Below are positions 15,975-27,000 of a DNA stretch of 64,000 nucleotides, piece after piece. Source of the DNA: Ruminococcus sp. (GTDB lineage: Bacteria > Bacillota > Clostridia > Oscillospirales > Ruminococcaceae); contig JAFXXD010000013.1 in assembly GCA_017542475.1 (NCBI GenBank), forward strand, positions 1 through 64,000. The letters are read 5' to 3'. Within the stretch, counting starts at the first letter, position 1. Each line of letters starts with the position of its first letter. Under the pieces are notes generated by a model, which worked only from the letters and a program-made list of their open reading frames with translations, was not told the origin of the DNA and did not search any database. A program made the translations under genes and the position numbers.

Positions 15975-16790
15975 ATGAAAAATATAATATCAAAGCTGCG
16001 GGCTGTTCCGCTGAAAAGGAAGCTGCAGGCAGCTGCCGCGGCTGTCGTCACTATCGCGTTTACGGCGGTATTCCAGTCGTATGCGTGGTTCTCCGAGCAG
16101 AAAAAGGCTGCGGAGATGTTCAAGGTCAAGCACCCCGACCTTCTGTACCTTAACGCCGCGCACGGTGAGGACCAGATATATTTCAATCTCGGAAATATCG
16201 ACATCTACCTTCAGGACGAAAACGGAAATTTCGTTGATGCCTCGGGAAATCGCCTTGCGGACGGTGTTCCGCCTGTCAGGGCAACAAACAGGTATGTCTT
16301 TTCCGTCTCGGGGAGCAATACCACGGCGTTTACGCTCCAGCTCGCCTACACGACCAACAACGACCTTGAGTACAGGGTCTACAATGCGGCTGAGCTTGAT
16401 ACAGAACCGAGCGGCGATCATGTTGACTACGTGCTGCATGAGGACGATCCCTCGACTGCGTCGGTAAATGAGGCGTCGGTGGAGACTCACAGGTATTACA
16501 CCAAAGGATCGCAGGTGTCGTTCAACAAGATGAATCCCGACAGCACAAACAGCCATTTGGCTCTGGCGGACAGCAGCAACAGGTACTATTCCGCGAATTA
16601 TGGCAGCGGAAGCTTAGTCCACGAAAATGCTGTCCCGATGTACGAGCAGGGAAGCGTTTCGACCAATACTACCGATGAATTTTGCAAATACTTCATTCTT
16701 GAAGTTGAAAGGGCAGAAGGAAACAGCAATTATCAGCTGGACAAGGAGACCGACATAGTTTATATATCCGTCGAGAAGAACAATACTTGA
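15975..16790 (+). CDS. Secreted protein with SipW-like signal peptide
   Basis: 271 residues. Basic start, hydrophobic 'LQAAAAAVVTIAFTAVFQSYAWFSEQ': the YAWFS sequence marks the SipW-type cleavage region. The mature part has 'DIYLQDENGNFVDASGNRL' (about 76-94), 'NRYVFSVSGSNTTAFTLQL' (about 106) and a C-terminal 'FCKYFILEVER' strand. No family beyond the secretion signal is recognised. It follows the preceding gene after 21 bases with GAAGGAG before the start, so it is the second gene of the same operon. Confidence 0.7.
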   Translation: MKNIISKLRAVPLKRKLQAAAAAVVTIAFTAVFQSYAWFSEQKKAAEMFKVKHPDLLYLNAAHGEDQIYFNLGNIDIYLQDENGNFVDASGNRLADGVPPVRATNRYVFSVSGSNTTAFTLQLAYTTNNDLEYRVYNAAELDTEPSGDHVDYVLHEDDPSTASVNEASVETHRYYTKGSQVSFNKMNPDSTNSHLALADSSNRYYSANYGSGSLVHENAVPMYEQGSVSTNTTDEFCKYFILEVERAEGNSNYQLDKETDIVYISVEKNNT

Positions 16791-16836
16791 CCGCAGTCGG
16801 CGCAATTAAGATCATTAAGGAAAGGAGCTGCTGAAA

Positions 16837-18000
16837 ATGAAAGATAGAATAATAGACCTGATTAAAAATCAGTGGTTCCGTGTCTGGGCGATCTTTATTA
16901 CGCTTTCACTGATACCTCTTACCGTAACGGCTGAGTACAAGGACCAGTCGAATGTTATGAAGCGCGTGGTCGCGGCTTCCGAAAGCCAGAAGATGAGGTT
17001 TTCGTCAAACAAGCTCGTACAGAGCAGCAGCGACAGCGATCCCGCATATATTATTGAATACAAGAGCAGTTCTGATCTGGTCTCTCCTTCGGGCGAAAAC
17101 CAACCGAGCTACTATGCGGTGCACGTTTTCCTCTGGAACTACAGCCTCCAGAATCCCACAAGATATATGGATTCGGATATAGATTATGACGTTTCGTTTT
17201 ATTTTGCCGACAGACAGGGCGCAAGGATAACAGATGCGAGTGTTATCGGAGCGTCACGCTCGGTACAGATAATTGATAAAAGCGTTAGTAACAACGATAT
17301 CACGCTTGACAGCAGCCATCTCAACGACACAACGGTAACATTTACAAACAGGCACACCCTTACCCAAAACGTATCCTCGTCGAACGAGTTCGAGCTTCGC
17401 TTTGTAGGCTGGGACCTTGCGGCTGATGCGGATATATGCGTTGCTATGGTCGCGAAGCCCGTTGATGGTTCGTCAGCCGAGTTGAAGACCCTGTCGGGTG
17501 CGATAGGACTCGCACAGCAGAGCGAGGCGGGCGCAAGCGGCTGGAGAGCCTACCTCAACGAGCATCCCGATACGACAAGCCTTTCGACTGTCAGCAGCTA
17601 TGACGGCTTCAATCTCGTACTGACAGGCTCGGGAAAAGCGGATATAACCATTTCGTGGGATACGTCAAAGCTCGACCTCAACAAGAACGTGTACGACCCG
17701 CTCAATCATTCCTCCGTGACGGGGAATGTGTTCGGCTATACGGGCTATACACCTCCTGCCACAGCCGATGGATCAGATGAGTATATAGAGATCACCGTTG
17801 AAGCGGACGACGGCAATTGGAAAACCATCGTTATCCACGCGGATAACAAAAAATTCAGAAGCAGATACAATATCCAGCTCTACAAGCAGCCGAATACTGC
17901 TTACAGCAATTGGAGCTTCTTCGCGAACAATGTATCGGATACAACGAGCGCTCTTTATCAGGATGCCTATATAAGGGTAAATATTGCGCAGACATCATAA
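16837..18000 (+). CDS. Exported surface protein of the matrix operon
   Basis: 387 residues. One N-terminal membrane segment ('WFRVWAIFITLSLIPLTVTA', about 13-32) followed by 'EYKDQSNVMKRVVAASESQ'. It lacks the YAWF motif but has a possible cleavage site after TVTA. The rest is Ser/Asp/Thr-rich and likely beta-structured. A segment around 'HVFLWNYSLQNPTRYMDSDI' (about 91-110) and a C-terminal 'YNIQLYKQPNTAYSNWSF' are the most distinctive parts; I do not recognise the family. AAAGGAG precedes the start. It sits directly before the giant protein gene and is likely exported with it. Confidence 0.65.
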   Translation: MKDRIIDLIKNQWFRVWAIFITLSLIPLTVTAEYKDQSNVMKRVVAASESQKMRFSSNKLVQSSSDSDPAYIIEYKSSSDLVSPSGENQPSYYAVHVFLWNYSLQNPTRYMDSDIDYDVSFYFADRQGARITDASVIGASRSVQIIDKSVSNNDITLDSSHLNDTTVTFTNRHTLTQNVSSSNEFELRFVGWDLAADADICVAMVAKPVDGSSAELKTLSGAIGLAQQSEAGASGWRAYLNEHPDTTSLSTVSSYDGFNLVLTGSGKADITISWDTSKLDLNKNVYDPLNHSSVTGNVFGYTGYTPPATADGSDEYIEITVEADDGNWKTIVIHADNKKFRSRYNIQLYKQPNTAYSNWSFFANNVSDTTSALYQDAYIRVNIAQTS

Positions 18001-18067
18001 TTTGCTGCGGACACATATCCACATAGCTTCACTTCGATGCCTTTACAGATTCAGGAGTATGATGTGT

Positions 18068-21000
18068 ATGAAGATGAACATTAATGAACTTTTACATAAA
18101 AAATTTCTAAAACGCATTATCAGCGGCGTAACATCGTTAGTGATAGTTGCGGGCGTGCTTCCTTTGGGCGAATTCAGCGAGGAGCTGGGAAAAATCAGCT
18201 TTGAGCTCCCGAAGGCTCTCGCCGATGAGGAGCCTAAATTCTCCTGCGGCAATGTTACGGTCTCGTTGGCTGATTTTGCCGAATACTCCGATGACTGCAT
18301 GAACTTCCCGATTGAGCATCAGCATGATCACATAATGCTGACATATGACGGAGTAGAGGTCAATTTTGTCAACGGCTTCAAAGGACTGGGCACTGACGGC
18401 AAGCCTTTTGCGGGTTCTCTTTCAATGGAACCGCATCAGGGCGCTGACTTTGAGCTTATCCTCGACGCTCCGCTGTTCAATTATGTTTATGATGATGTTG
18501 AGGTAAAGAACCTTTCAAATACTGCTGCCAATAATCCTATCAAGATCGCGAGCAAGATAGATGTCGATACCAGAACGACCCCGCTTTTTGCCCAAAATGT
18601 CATACACAAAGAAGGCAGCAGCACGGTGCATACATGGTACATCGACGTCGTCAAGCCGACAGACACAGCGTCCTCCACACTGGACGAGTTCGGCGGTCTT
18701 ATCGGTACTATGAACGAGGGCGCAAAGGCGAACCTTGTCGTTACTATGAAAACCTTAGACGAGGACACCGCTCCCGCTGTTATACACGGCTCGGGCAACC
18801 TCGGCTTCTTCTGCGGAACAATGGAAGCAAGCTCGGAGCTGACGGCTTCTCTTGATACAGGTTCGGGCTACAGAGGCATAGAAAGTATCAGCACGTCGGG
18901 CGGAAACGCAGGCGGACTGGTAGGTCAGATGGCTTCGACCGCGACCTTTACATATTCAAGCGCTAATCCGCAGGACTCGGCGGGCACTATTTCCGCCTCG
19001 GGCGGCTATGCGGGCGGAGTTGTCGGCAAAAACGACGGCGGCACCGTAAGATTCGGAACTGTCAGCAACGGCACCTTTACAGCTTCAAGCAGCAGGTATC
19101 AGGTTAGGCAGACGATATCGGGCTCGAACGGAGCAGGCGGTATCTTCGGCTATTACGAGACTTCATCGAATTTCAATGCAGACACATATGACATAAACTG
19201 CAAGGTCAACGGAACAGGTCACACAGGCGGTCTGTTCGGCGAACTGAAGGGCTTGGCGGCAATTGAGCTGAGCGGCACAAATACTATAACATCTGAGCAC
19301 ACGACAGGAGATGCCAAAACATACGGCGGTCTTATAGGACAATATACGACCGCGAATGATTACGGCATTACTGTCAGCTCGATGACGGCATCAACCAATA
19401 AGTCGGGCGGCAAGGCAACATATTACGGCGGTGCTATTGGTCGTATTGCCGATTCCAAGGCAGGCGAGGGTGATACCACCGTTGATGTGCTTGTCCACGC
19501 AGCGTTTTCATCATTTACCGCGACATCGTTGAATGCAGGTACGCTGACCTACGGCGGACTTGTCGGCTCTGCTAAGAAGGCATACATCGACGTTGCAGGC
19601 AATACCAAGATTACAGCAAGCGGCTTCAAGGGCGGCGGACTCGTCGGTGACCTCGGCGACGGCGTGCTTGTTATGGACGGTTCTGTTGACCTGTCAGCCG
19701 CAACTCCGACTGCTGACGGACAGTCTGTCGGCAAGGTAGTCGGCGTGCGTGATAATGCACTTGTTATCAAAAGAACAACTGCTACCGAAACTACACCTAA
19801 TGCTTGTGTGCTTGACCTGCCGTCAACAGCAGTTGACAATATTGGCTCGTGGGGCGATGTTATAGCCTTTGATGATTTGTTCACTATCACAAGCGGAACA
19901 AGCATACAGATAAAGGCTCCTTCGGCTGCAGCGGATACAAATCCGGCTGTTGCAAAACCGTACAGGCATATTCGTACAGCTGACGACTATGCTGTAACTG
20001 CGCTCTGCTTCCAGATAGACGCAGGCGAGAATCCTTATGTCAGCTTTGCGAATACTACCGACACCTATGACACTATTTCTGCGGCGAACATTTTCCTTGA
20101 AGGTGATGTTGATCTCGGCAGCAAGGGCTTCAGAGGTCTTACAAGAGATAATGACACCGAGGGCGACGGAACATACTGCACGTTCAGCGGTACGTTCGAC
20201 GGAACTTCTGCCTCGGCGATAACTGAGGGCAATGGTACACGCAGCGAGTACAAAATAACCTACGGCGGCGGTGTGCTCTATCGCCACAGCTACAACGGCT
20301 TATTCGCCATCGCCGACGGCGCGACCGTGCAGAATACGTATTTTGACGGCACGCTCAAGGTGAACGCACAGGATAAAATGTACGTCGGAGCTGCGGCTGC
20401 GACGGCAGCAGGCGCTTTCACTGTCAAGAAGGTGACAGTGAAGACGGCGTTCGAGCACGAGAGCGCTGAGGGTGCGGAGCTCGTTATCGGCGGCGTTCTC
20501 GGTGAATCCGACGGCGACGGTGTTCTTACTATCGGCGACAGCAATGGCTCGGCAGGCAACATTACCGTAAATGCAAGCATATGCAATCCGAGCGGTTCGA
20601 TAGGCGGTTCGTCGGGCGACGTATACCTCGGCGGCGTTATCGGAAGGATATCGCATAATAAAAACGAAGCCGAAACGTGGAATTTCTACAATGTTACTGT
20701 TACGGGAAGCATAAAAAACGGCGCAGCTCAGACCTATAACCGTGTGGGCGGACTTGTGGCTTTCATTTCAGGCTACTCAAATTCGACTGCGACTTACGCG
20801 TCCCGAGCACTGAATCTTAATACAGTCAATATCCAAGGTCTCTCAATAGAGGTAAATGCTTCCGAAAACGGAGCAGTGGGAGGCTTGCTTGGTTATGCGT
20901 GGAGAAATACAGACGTTGACTTCAACAAGGTCTCCGTAAGCGGCTCTTCGATAAAGAATACAAGCACAGCAGAAGGTATCGACTTTGCGGGACTTGTATA

Positions 21001-24000
21001 CAACGGCACAGGTCACTGGACTGCTGATGCAACTACCGCAAACAGCGTAACGACAAGCGATATCGATATAGCGTCGTTCACGCTTTACTCGGATAATGCC
21101 GAGTCATTCGGTATGATAGTCAACAAGGGCTGGTACGCAGACGACGGCAAGACTATGGGTGACGGCTCAGCTTCTGCGCTGTACCTTGAGCTCTGCGATA
21201 AGGACGCTTACAAGCTGGCGAGCGGAGTAAGCTTCAAGAAGAAATCCAGCACAAGCACGGATATGGATATCCACGTATTCGACGAGCTTGTGGCTTATAC
21301 TGCCTACTACACAGGCAGCGGCGCTTCCAAGCACGGATATGCGGGTACTGACGAAGACGACCTCTACATCATCAGGAACGGTCAGGGCATCGTTTCCATT
21401 CAGACAGACGGCAGCGGCGGCGGTCTTACAATGAACGGTTCTTCCGCGAGCGGAACATATACTCCCGTAACAGCGTTCGGCAAGCAGATGAACCCGTATT
21501 CGAGATACTACTACAATCTTCATACGATAAACACAGGTACATCAAAAGCCGACAAGCTTATGCGCTGGGGAGCCCGCTGGTATGCGCATAACAGTATAAA
21601 GAAATATATTAGTGACAACGGCTGGGGAACCGCGGTCGGCGGTTCGGGTGCTGCAAACACAGATGTATACGATATGGCAGGCTACAGCTGGTATCCCCTC
21701 AATATCGACAGTGCCAACGTTACAATAAAGGGCACGTTCAAGCTCTGGAACAAGGAGTTCGAGGGAAGCGAGAGCGCGGCGAATACTGCTGATTCCGCTC
21801 ATCATTCTGTACGTTCTTCTCTCTACAGCGGCGGCAAATCTCAGCATTTCCTTATGCACAGCGCACTGTTCTACAACGTAAACGGAAAGCTTACTGCCGA
21901 TGTAGTATTACAGGGCAGCGTTCCGAAGATAGATACAGGTAATGATAAGTATTCGGGCGCTCTTGTTCTGGGACTTGTAAAGGGTACCGACTCGGATGAG
22001 AATAATACAGCCAAGGTATCAACTACCAATGTCAAGCTTGACGGCGTCTATGTATGGAATTTTGACCTTGTAGATGAAGCTTCCGGTTCTGATGATGTCA
22101 TTGAGAATTATGCTCCTCTGCTTATCAATAAGTCGGGCGAGTTCTCAACGCTCAGCATCAGCAATGTAACGGTCAAGGACGGCAACTCATATCCGAGCAG
22201 CAGCTTTACAGACAGAAAGGCTTCGTATTCAAGCAGTGCGGTACCTCTCGGGCTTGTAAAGGACAATAACGGCACTCCGAAGATAGCTACAAGCCTTATC
22301 GGAAATGTCGGTCAGAGCAAGGACGACTACAACGTGTCTGTCAGCTTTTCAAATATTCAGCTCGACGGCAGAAAAACCAACACAGATCTGTCAGCTGGCG
22401 ATATATCAGCGCTCGATACGGCGTACCATACCTCTGCGTCGCTCTTTACACAGTCTACCCTTGTGACCCGTTATATGCGCTTCACAGGACACGGCACGTA
22501 TAACTATTCTTATTCGGCTGACTGGACTAAGACTAAAACTTCGGCTGAAGGCGTTACTCCTGAAACTTACAGTTATACCCATTCGCCGATAAATGTTACT
22601 TACGGCAAGGAAGTGGGATATACTTCTTCTGATACCAACACGGAGTATCCCGGTCAGGAGCAGCATTATCTGAACGCCGATGAGTTCGTAAACCCGACAA
22701 GCGGTGCGGATATTGGCTCTGAGGCATCTTATACTGCGTTTACGACAAGCTATCTGCCATATGTTTATTGTGAGTACCAAAATAATAATGACTACCATCA
22801 GCTGGAAGTCAACCATAAAACTATAGTATTCAGCGGCTGCGGTACATATAATGACCCGTTTTTTTTGACAGTCGGGGACGATTTTGAAACCATATACGAG
22901 ATAATGAAAGAGACACAGCTTGTAGATCAAGATATATGTCTCCCAACGGGTTCTGACTGGCTTTCTGCGTCGTGGCATTCTTCTCATAATACATACAAAG
23001 GCGCGATAGTTGGCAGTGAGTTTGCATATTATAAGACTGATTCAAGCGGCGCAGCTATTACTAATTCAAGTACTGCAGGTTATGAGAAGCGTTCAGCAGA
23101 AGATGTCGCAAAGTATGTTGCAGGTGCTTATTATAAGGTAAGTCCGAAAGAGAACAACACGATAACAATTGACCCTACCGCCGCTGGTGATTTCGCTGGC
23201 GATTTTAAAGGCTTCGGCAATACAACCAAAACTGCAACACAATTCCGCGGCGTTATAGTCGGTGACGGAACTCCGATCATCGAGAACAAAACTAATTACC
23301 CCCTCATTGCTATAAGCAACGGCAGCGTAGCCAAGGGCATCAACATCACTGTTGATGGTACTATTGATCTTTCACTTGGTGCAGCTAAAAAGTATACTGC
23401 TATCGAGGATGAAAGCTCGCAGTACGTCTACGGCGCGGTAATGGGCACAGTCCTCGGCGGCGACAATATCATCGACGGCGTAACGGTCTCGTTCAATAAC
23501 ACTGAAATCGACCTCGGCGGCACTCACGCCCAGCTCATACCCGTGGGCGGCTATGTCGGCTCGGTAGTGAATGGCGGCGTTATCTTCCGCGGAATGGAAT
23601 CAAAGCGCGGCAACGAGGGTATTGCGGGCATTCCGAGCGGTATCGTGACGGCGGATACAACCAATGGCGAGATGACATCATCGGACAATAAGCGCTGGCT
23701 GTATGTCAATCCGATAATCGGCAGAGTGATAAACGGCTACGCAGTGACAGAGGCAGACGCCTACCGCCCGTTCGAGGACGGCACGCGCACCTACGGCGAC
23801 GAAACGGTCGAATACTGGCTCGAAACCAAAAGCGGAAACACAATAACTTCAAGCGTATCAAAAAGTGCGTCCGACAAGGGTAATGCTGTAGGCGTGACCA
23901 TGCGCAACGGCAACAAGAATTATTCTATTGCGGATATAAGCTCAGGAGAAGCAAAGCTGAATACAAAAGGAACAAACTCCGTCATAGAAGTGCCGAACGG

Positions 24001-27000
24001 TCAGGCGTTCTTCATAATGTCTCTTGTTGTAAACAGCGGTATGTCACAAAAACAACTTGGCTATAATCAGGCGTATCAGATGTCGAGAACGGCTGATTAT
24101 GACAGCGTTGCAACGAATACTTCTGCTTCTGCAAGTTCTTGCAGCGACTATAATAACAAGGCTAAAAATGACAAACTTAATACATCAGATAATACTAAAA
24201 CGGATAAGCGAGGTTATTTGTATCAGAACTATACTTTAAATAACAATCAGATTTCAAATGCAGATAAATCATTGAAGCTAACAACACAAGATGGAAAATA
24301 CTATCTACCTGACGGCTATAAGGGAATTGGAAATCTGTATAACAATGATGATAGTACAACCACGAAAGTGAATGAAAATGATTATTACCGTATGAAGATA
24401 ACCTCTTTTACTGGTAACGGAGCAACTATTTCGCAGAATACTTATTATTACTTCTATGATGACAAAGATACAGAATACCCTCCGAATACAGGCTTACAAA
24501 GCGGACTTGGATTGATAAATTATTATACCGCTGGCAGCAATGGTACATTCAGAGATTTTTATTTGACTGGAAATGTAAAGGCTGATTTAATTAACACATC
24601 AGATGGAAGTTTTATTTTGACTAAGACGGCAAAGGCTTTGGATACAGGAGGAACAGGCGCGGCAAATTCAAAATATTTAAGTGTTGGAACGCTTATAGGC
24701 ACAATGGCTCAAAATCTAACAGTTAAAAATGTTTCATTACAGAATATTGATGTCTTAGGTCTTAGAGCAACAGGAGGACTAATAGGATATATTCCAGATA
24801 AGACTTTGACATATGAAATTGAAAGTACCGTAGCTGCAACCGCTTATAATTCAAACGAAATTAAAGTTCATGGACGAGCAAGCACAGGCGGTTTGGTTGG
24901 TAAAATTCGTGCGGGTTTTGCAAAAGTTGATATGAACAATCATACATTTAATCTTTCCGAAGTTGTCTGCGAATGTCAAGACAGAGGTGGAGATTATTGG
25001 GATTATGGTGTTGGCGGCTTCGTAGGTATGATGAGAGCTGGTGCAAATAATATAGATGGTAATATTGAAACATCAGCTTCAAACTACTTTAAAAACATTG
25101 TAATCGGAACAGAGAATGATGCACAGAAAGTAACCTGTAAAGAAGGTGCTGAAATTTTTACAGCCGGTGTTGTAGGAATAATGAATAAGTGCAAAGGCAT
25201 AAATATTGAAAACTGCAAGTTCTATAACTTGTCTGTCGAAGCTAAATTTGCTGCCGCTGGTCTGGTTGCATTCCCAACTACCTATACCCCTGCGGTAGTT
25301 ACCAATACTCATTTGTATAGTCCTTTAGGCTCTACAATAGAGAGCACGACAGATTATGCCGGTGGGCTGATTGGAAGTTCTGACCCTCGACGGGAGAGTT
25401 CTAACGGAAGCCAAAATTTTACATTCGATGGTTGTTCGGTAGACAATTATACTATTTCCGGCAAAAAAGGAGCAGGAGGTGTTATTGGTTTCAGAGGAGC
25501 TTATGCGGATAGTATTGAACTTTGTATTAACAATAGCAGTGTTACGAACTGTACAATAAAAAGTGACGATGCAGCAGGGGGATTGATCGGTGAGATAATC
25601 TCTCCTGTGGTTGGCTATAATTTGTTGGCACAGAATATTGCTATAGACGGATATTCAAATGATGCCCCCACATATGCAGGCTACATATGTGGCTCTATTA
25701 CAGATAACAGTGCAAATGTAACATATAATACAACTGGAAATTATAAACCGGGTAGTTATATGAAAACCAATCAAGAAACAGGAAGAAACCCATTTATTAA
25801 GATAGCCGGTTTCAGCCGACAGGCAGATGATATAAGCACTATGGAAGCTGAATTAGTTGGAGCTTGTAACTATGGAACAGGCTATGGCACAGGCGGCTAC
25901 GTGATCTTCGCCGATTACAGCGGCACGCAGAGTAATGAGGCGGCTTCGCACGTAAACGACACAAACAATCAGGCGGCAGCCTCCCCCTATATCACGGTTA
26001 ATCCCAAAAACACTCACCTCAACATCAAGAATGACAGCAGCACCGGCTTCATCACAGGCGACGGCTCGCTGAAGGACAGCTATTCCACTATCATCAACGA
26101 CAGCACCAACAAGAAGTACAGCTTCTATAAGCGCTATTCAGAGGGAGCTATAACAACGGACACTTTGTCCGCTGATGACAAGAGCGAGATCGCTCGCCAC
26201 CTGAGCGATTCGAGCACTGTTTTCCCCGGCAAGAGTATCGGCAGCTTCCCGCTGCTCGTCATTGACGACACCACTAACGAGAACACGACAAGGCTGCTGA
26301 ACAACTACATCAACGTTCTCGCGAATACGGCGTACAATTACGCTGCGGAAAATAGCAGCGTTTACAATGTTGATTTCATACGGTACAAGTATGAAAACGA
26401 CGGCTTTGTGGTATCGAATGATGCAGCGTCAATGAGCGTAAGCGAAAGCGAAAGCTTGTTCAAGATGAATCCCGCAAGCGTTGATACGTCGTCCTCAGAG
26501 GTGAAGTTCACGCTTATGGACGTTCAGTTCATGGACCCGTCCACACCTGCAAAGATAGCGTATCATCTTTATATCCCGCTCTATGTCAAGCGTGTACTGA
26601 TATACGATGTATCGCTGAAGTTCGCTTCAAATACCGAGTACAATTCCGACGCCTACAGGCTGGCAAATAACGATTATATGTTTGAGAACTTCGGAAACCC
26701 CGTAACATTCAGGGCGGAGTTCAAATATGACAGAGATATGTTTGCGTGGGCGAGCGCGGTCAGCGAGGGCGACAGCGTACTGACGAATTACAGCAAGTAT
26801 CTGACGTACAGGCGAGTGAACGATCTGACGAACGATAATACCGACCAGTGGCCCGAGGGCACGAAGCTTGTACTTGTCGATGTCAAGGCAGGCAGGGAAT
26901 ATTACTGGGAGCCCGAGGGCAATGGCACTTTAGCTGATATCGAATTTAAGAATTTCAAGGCTATAGACGGCACAACTGCATATTCTCCTGTAGATTTTCA

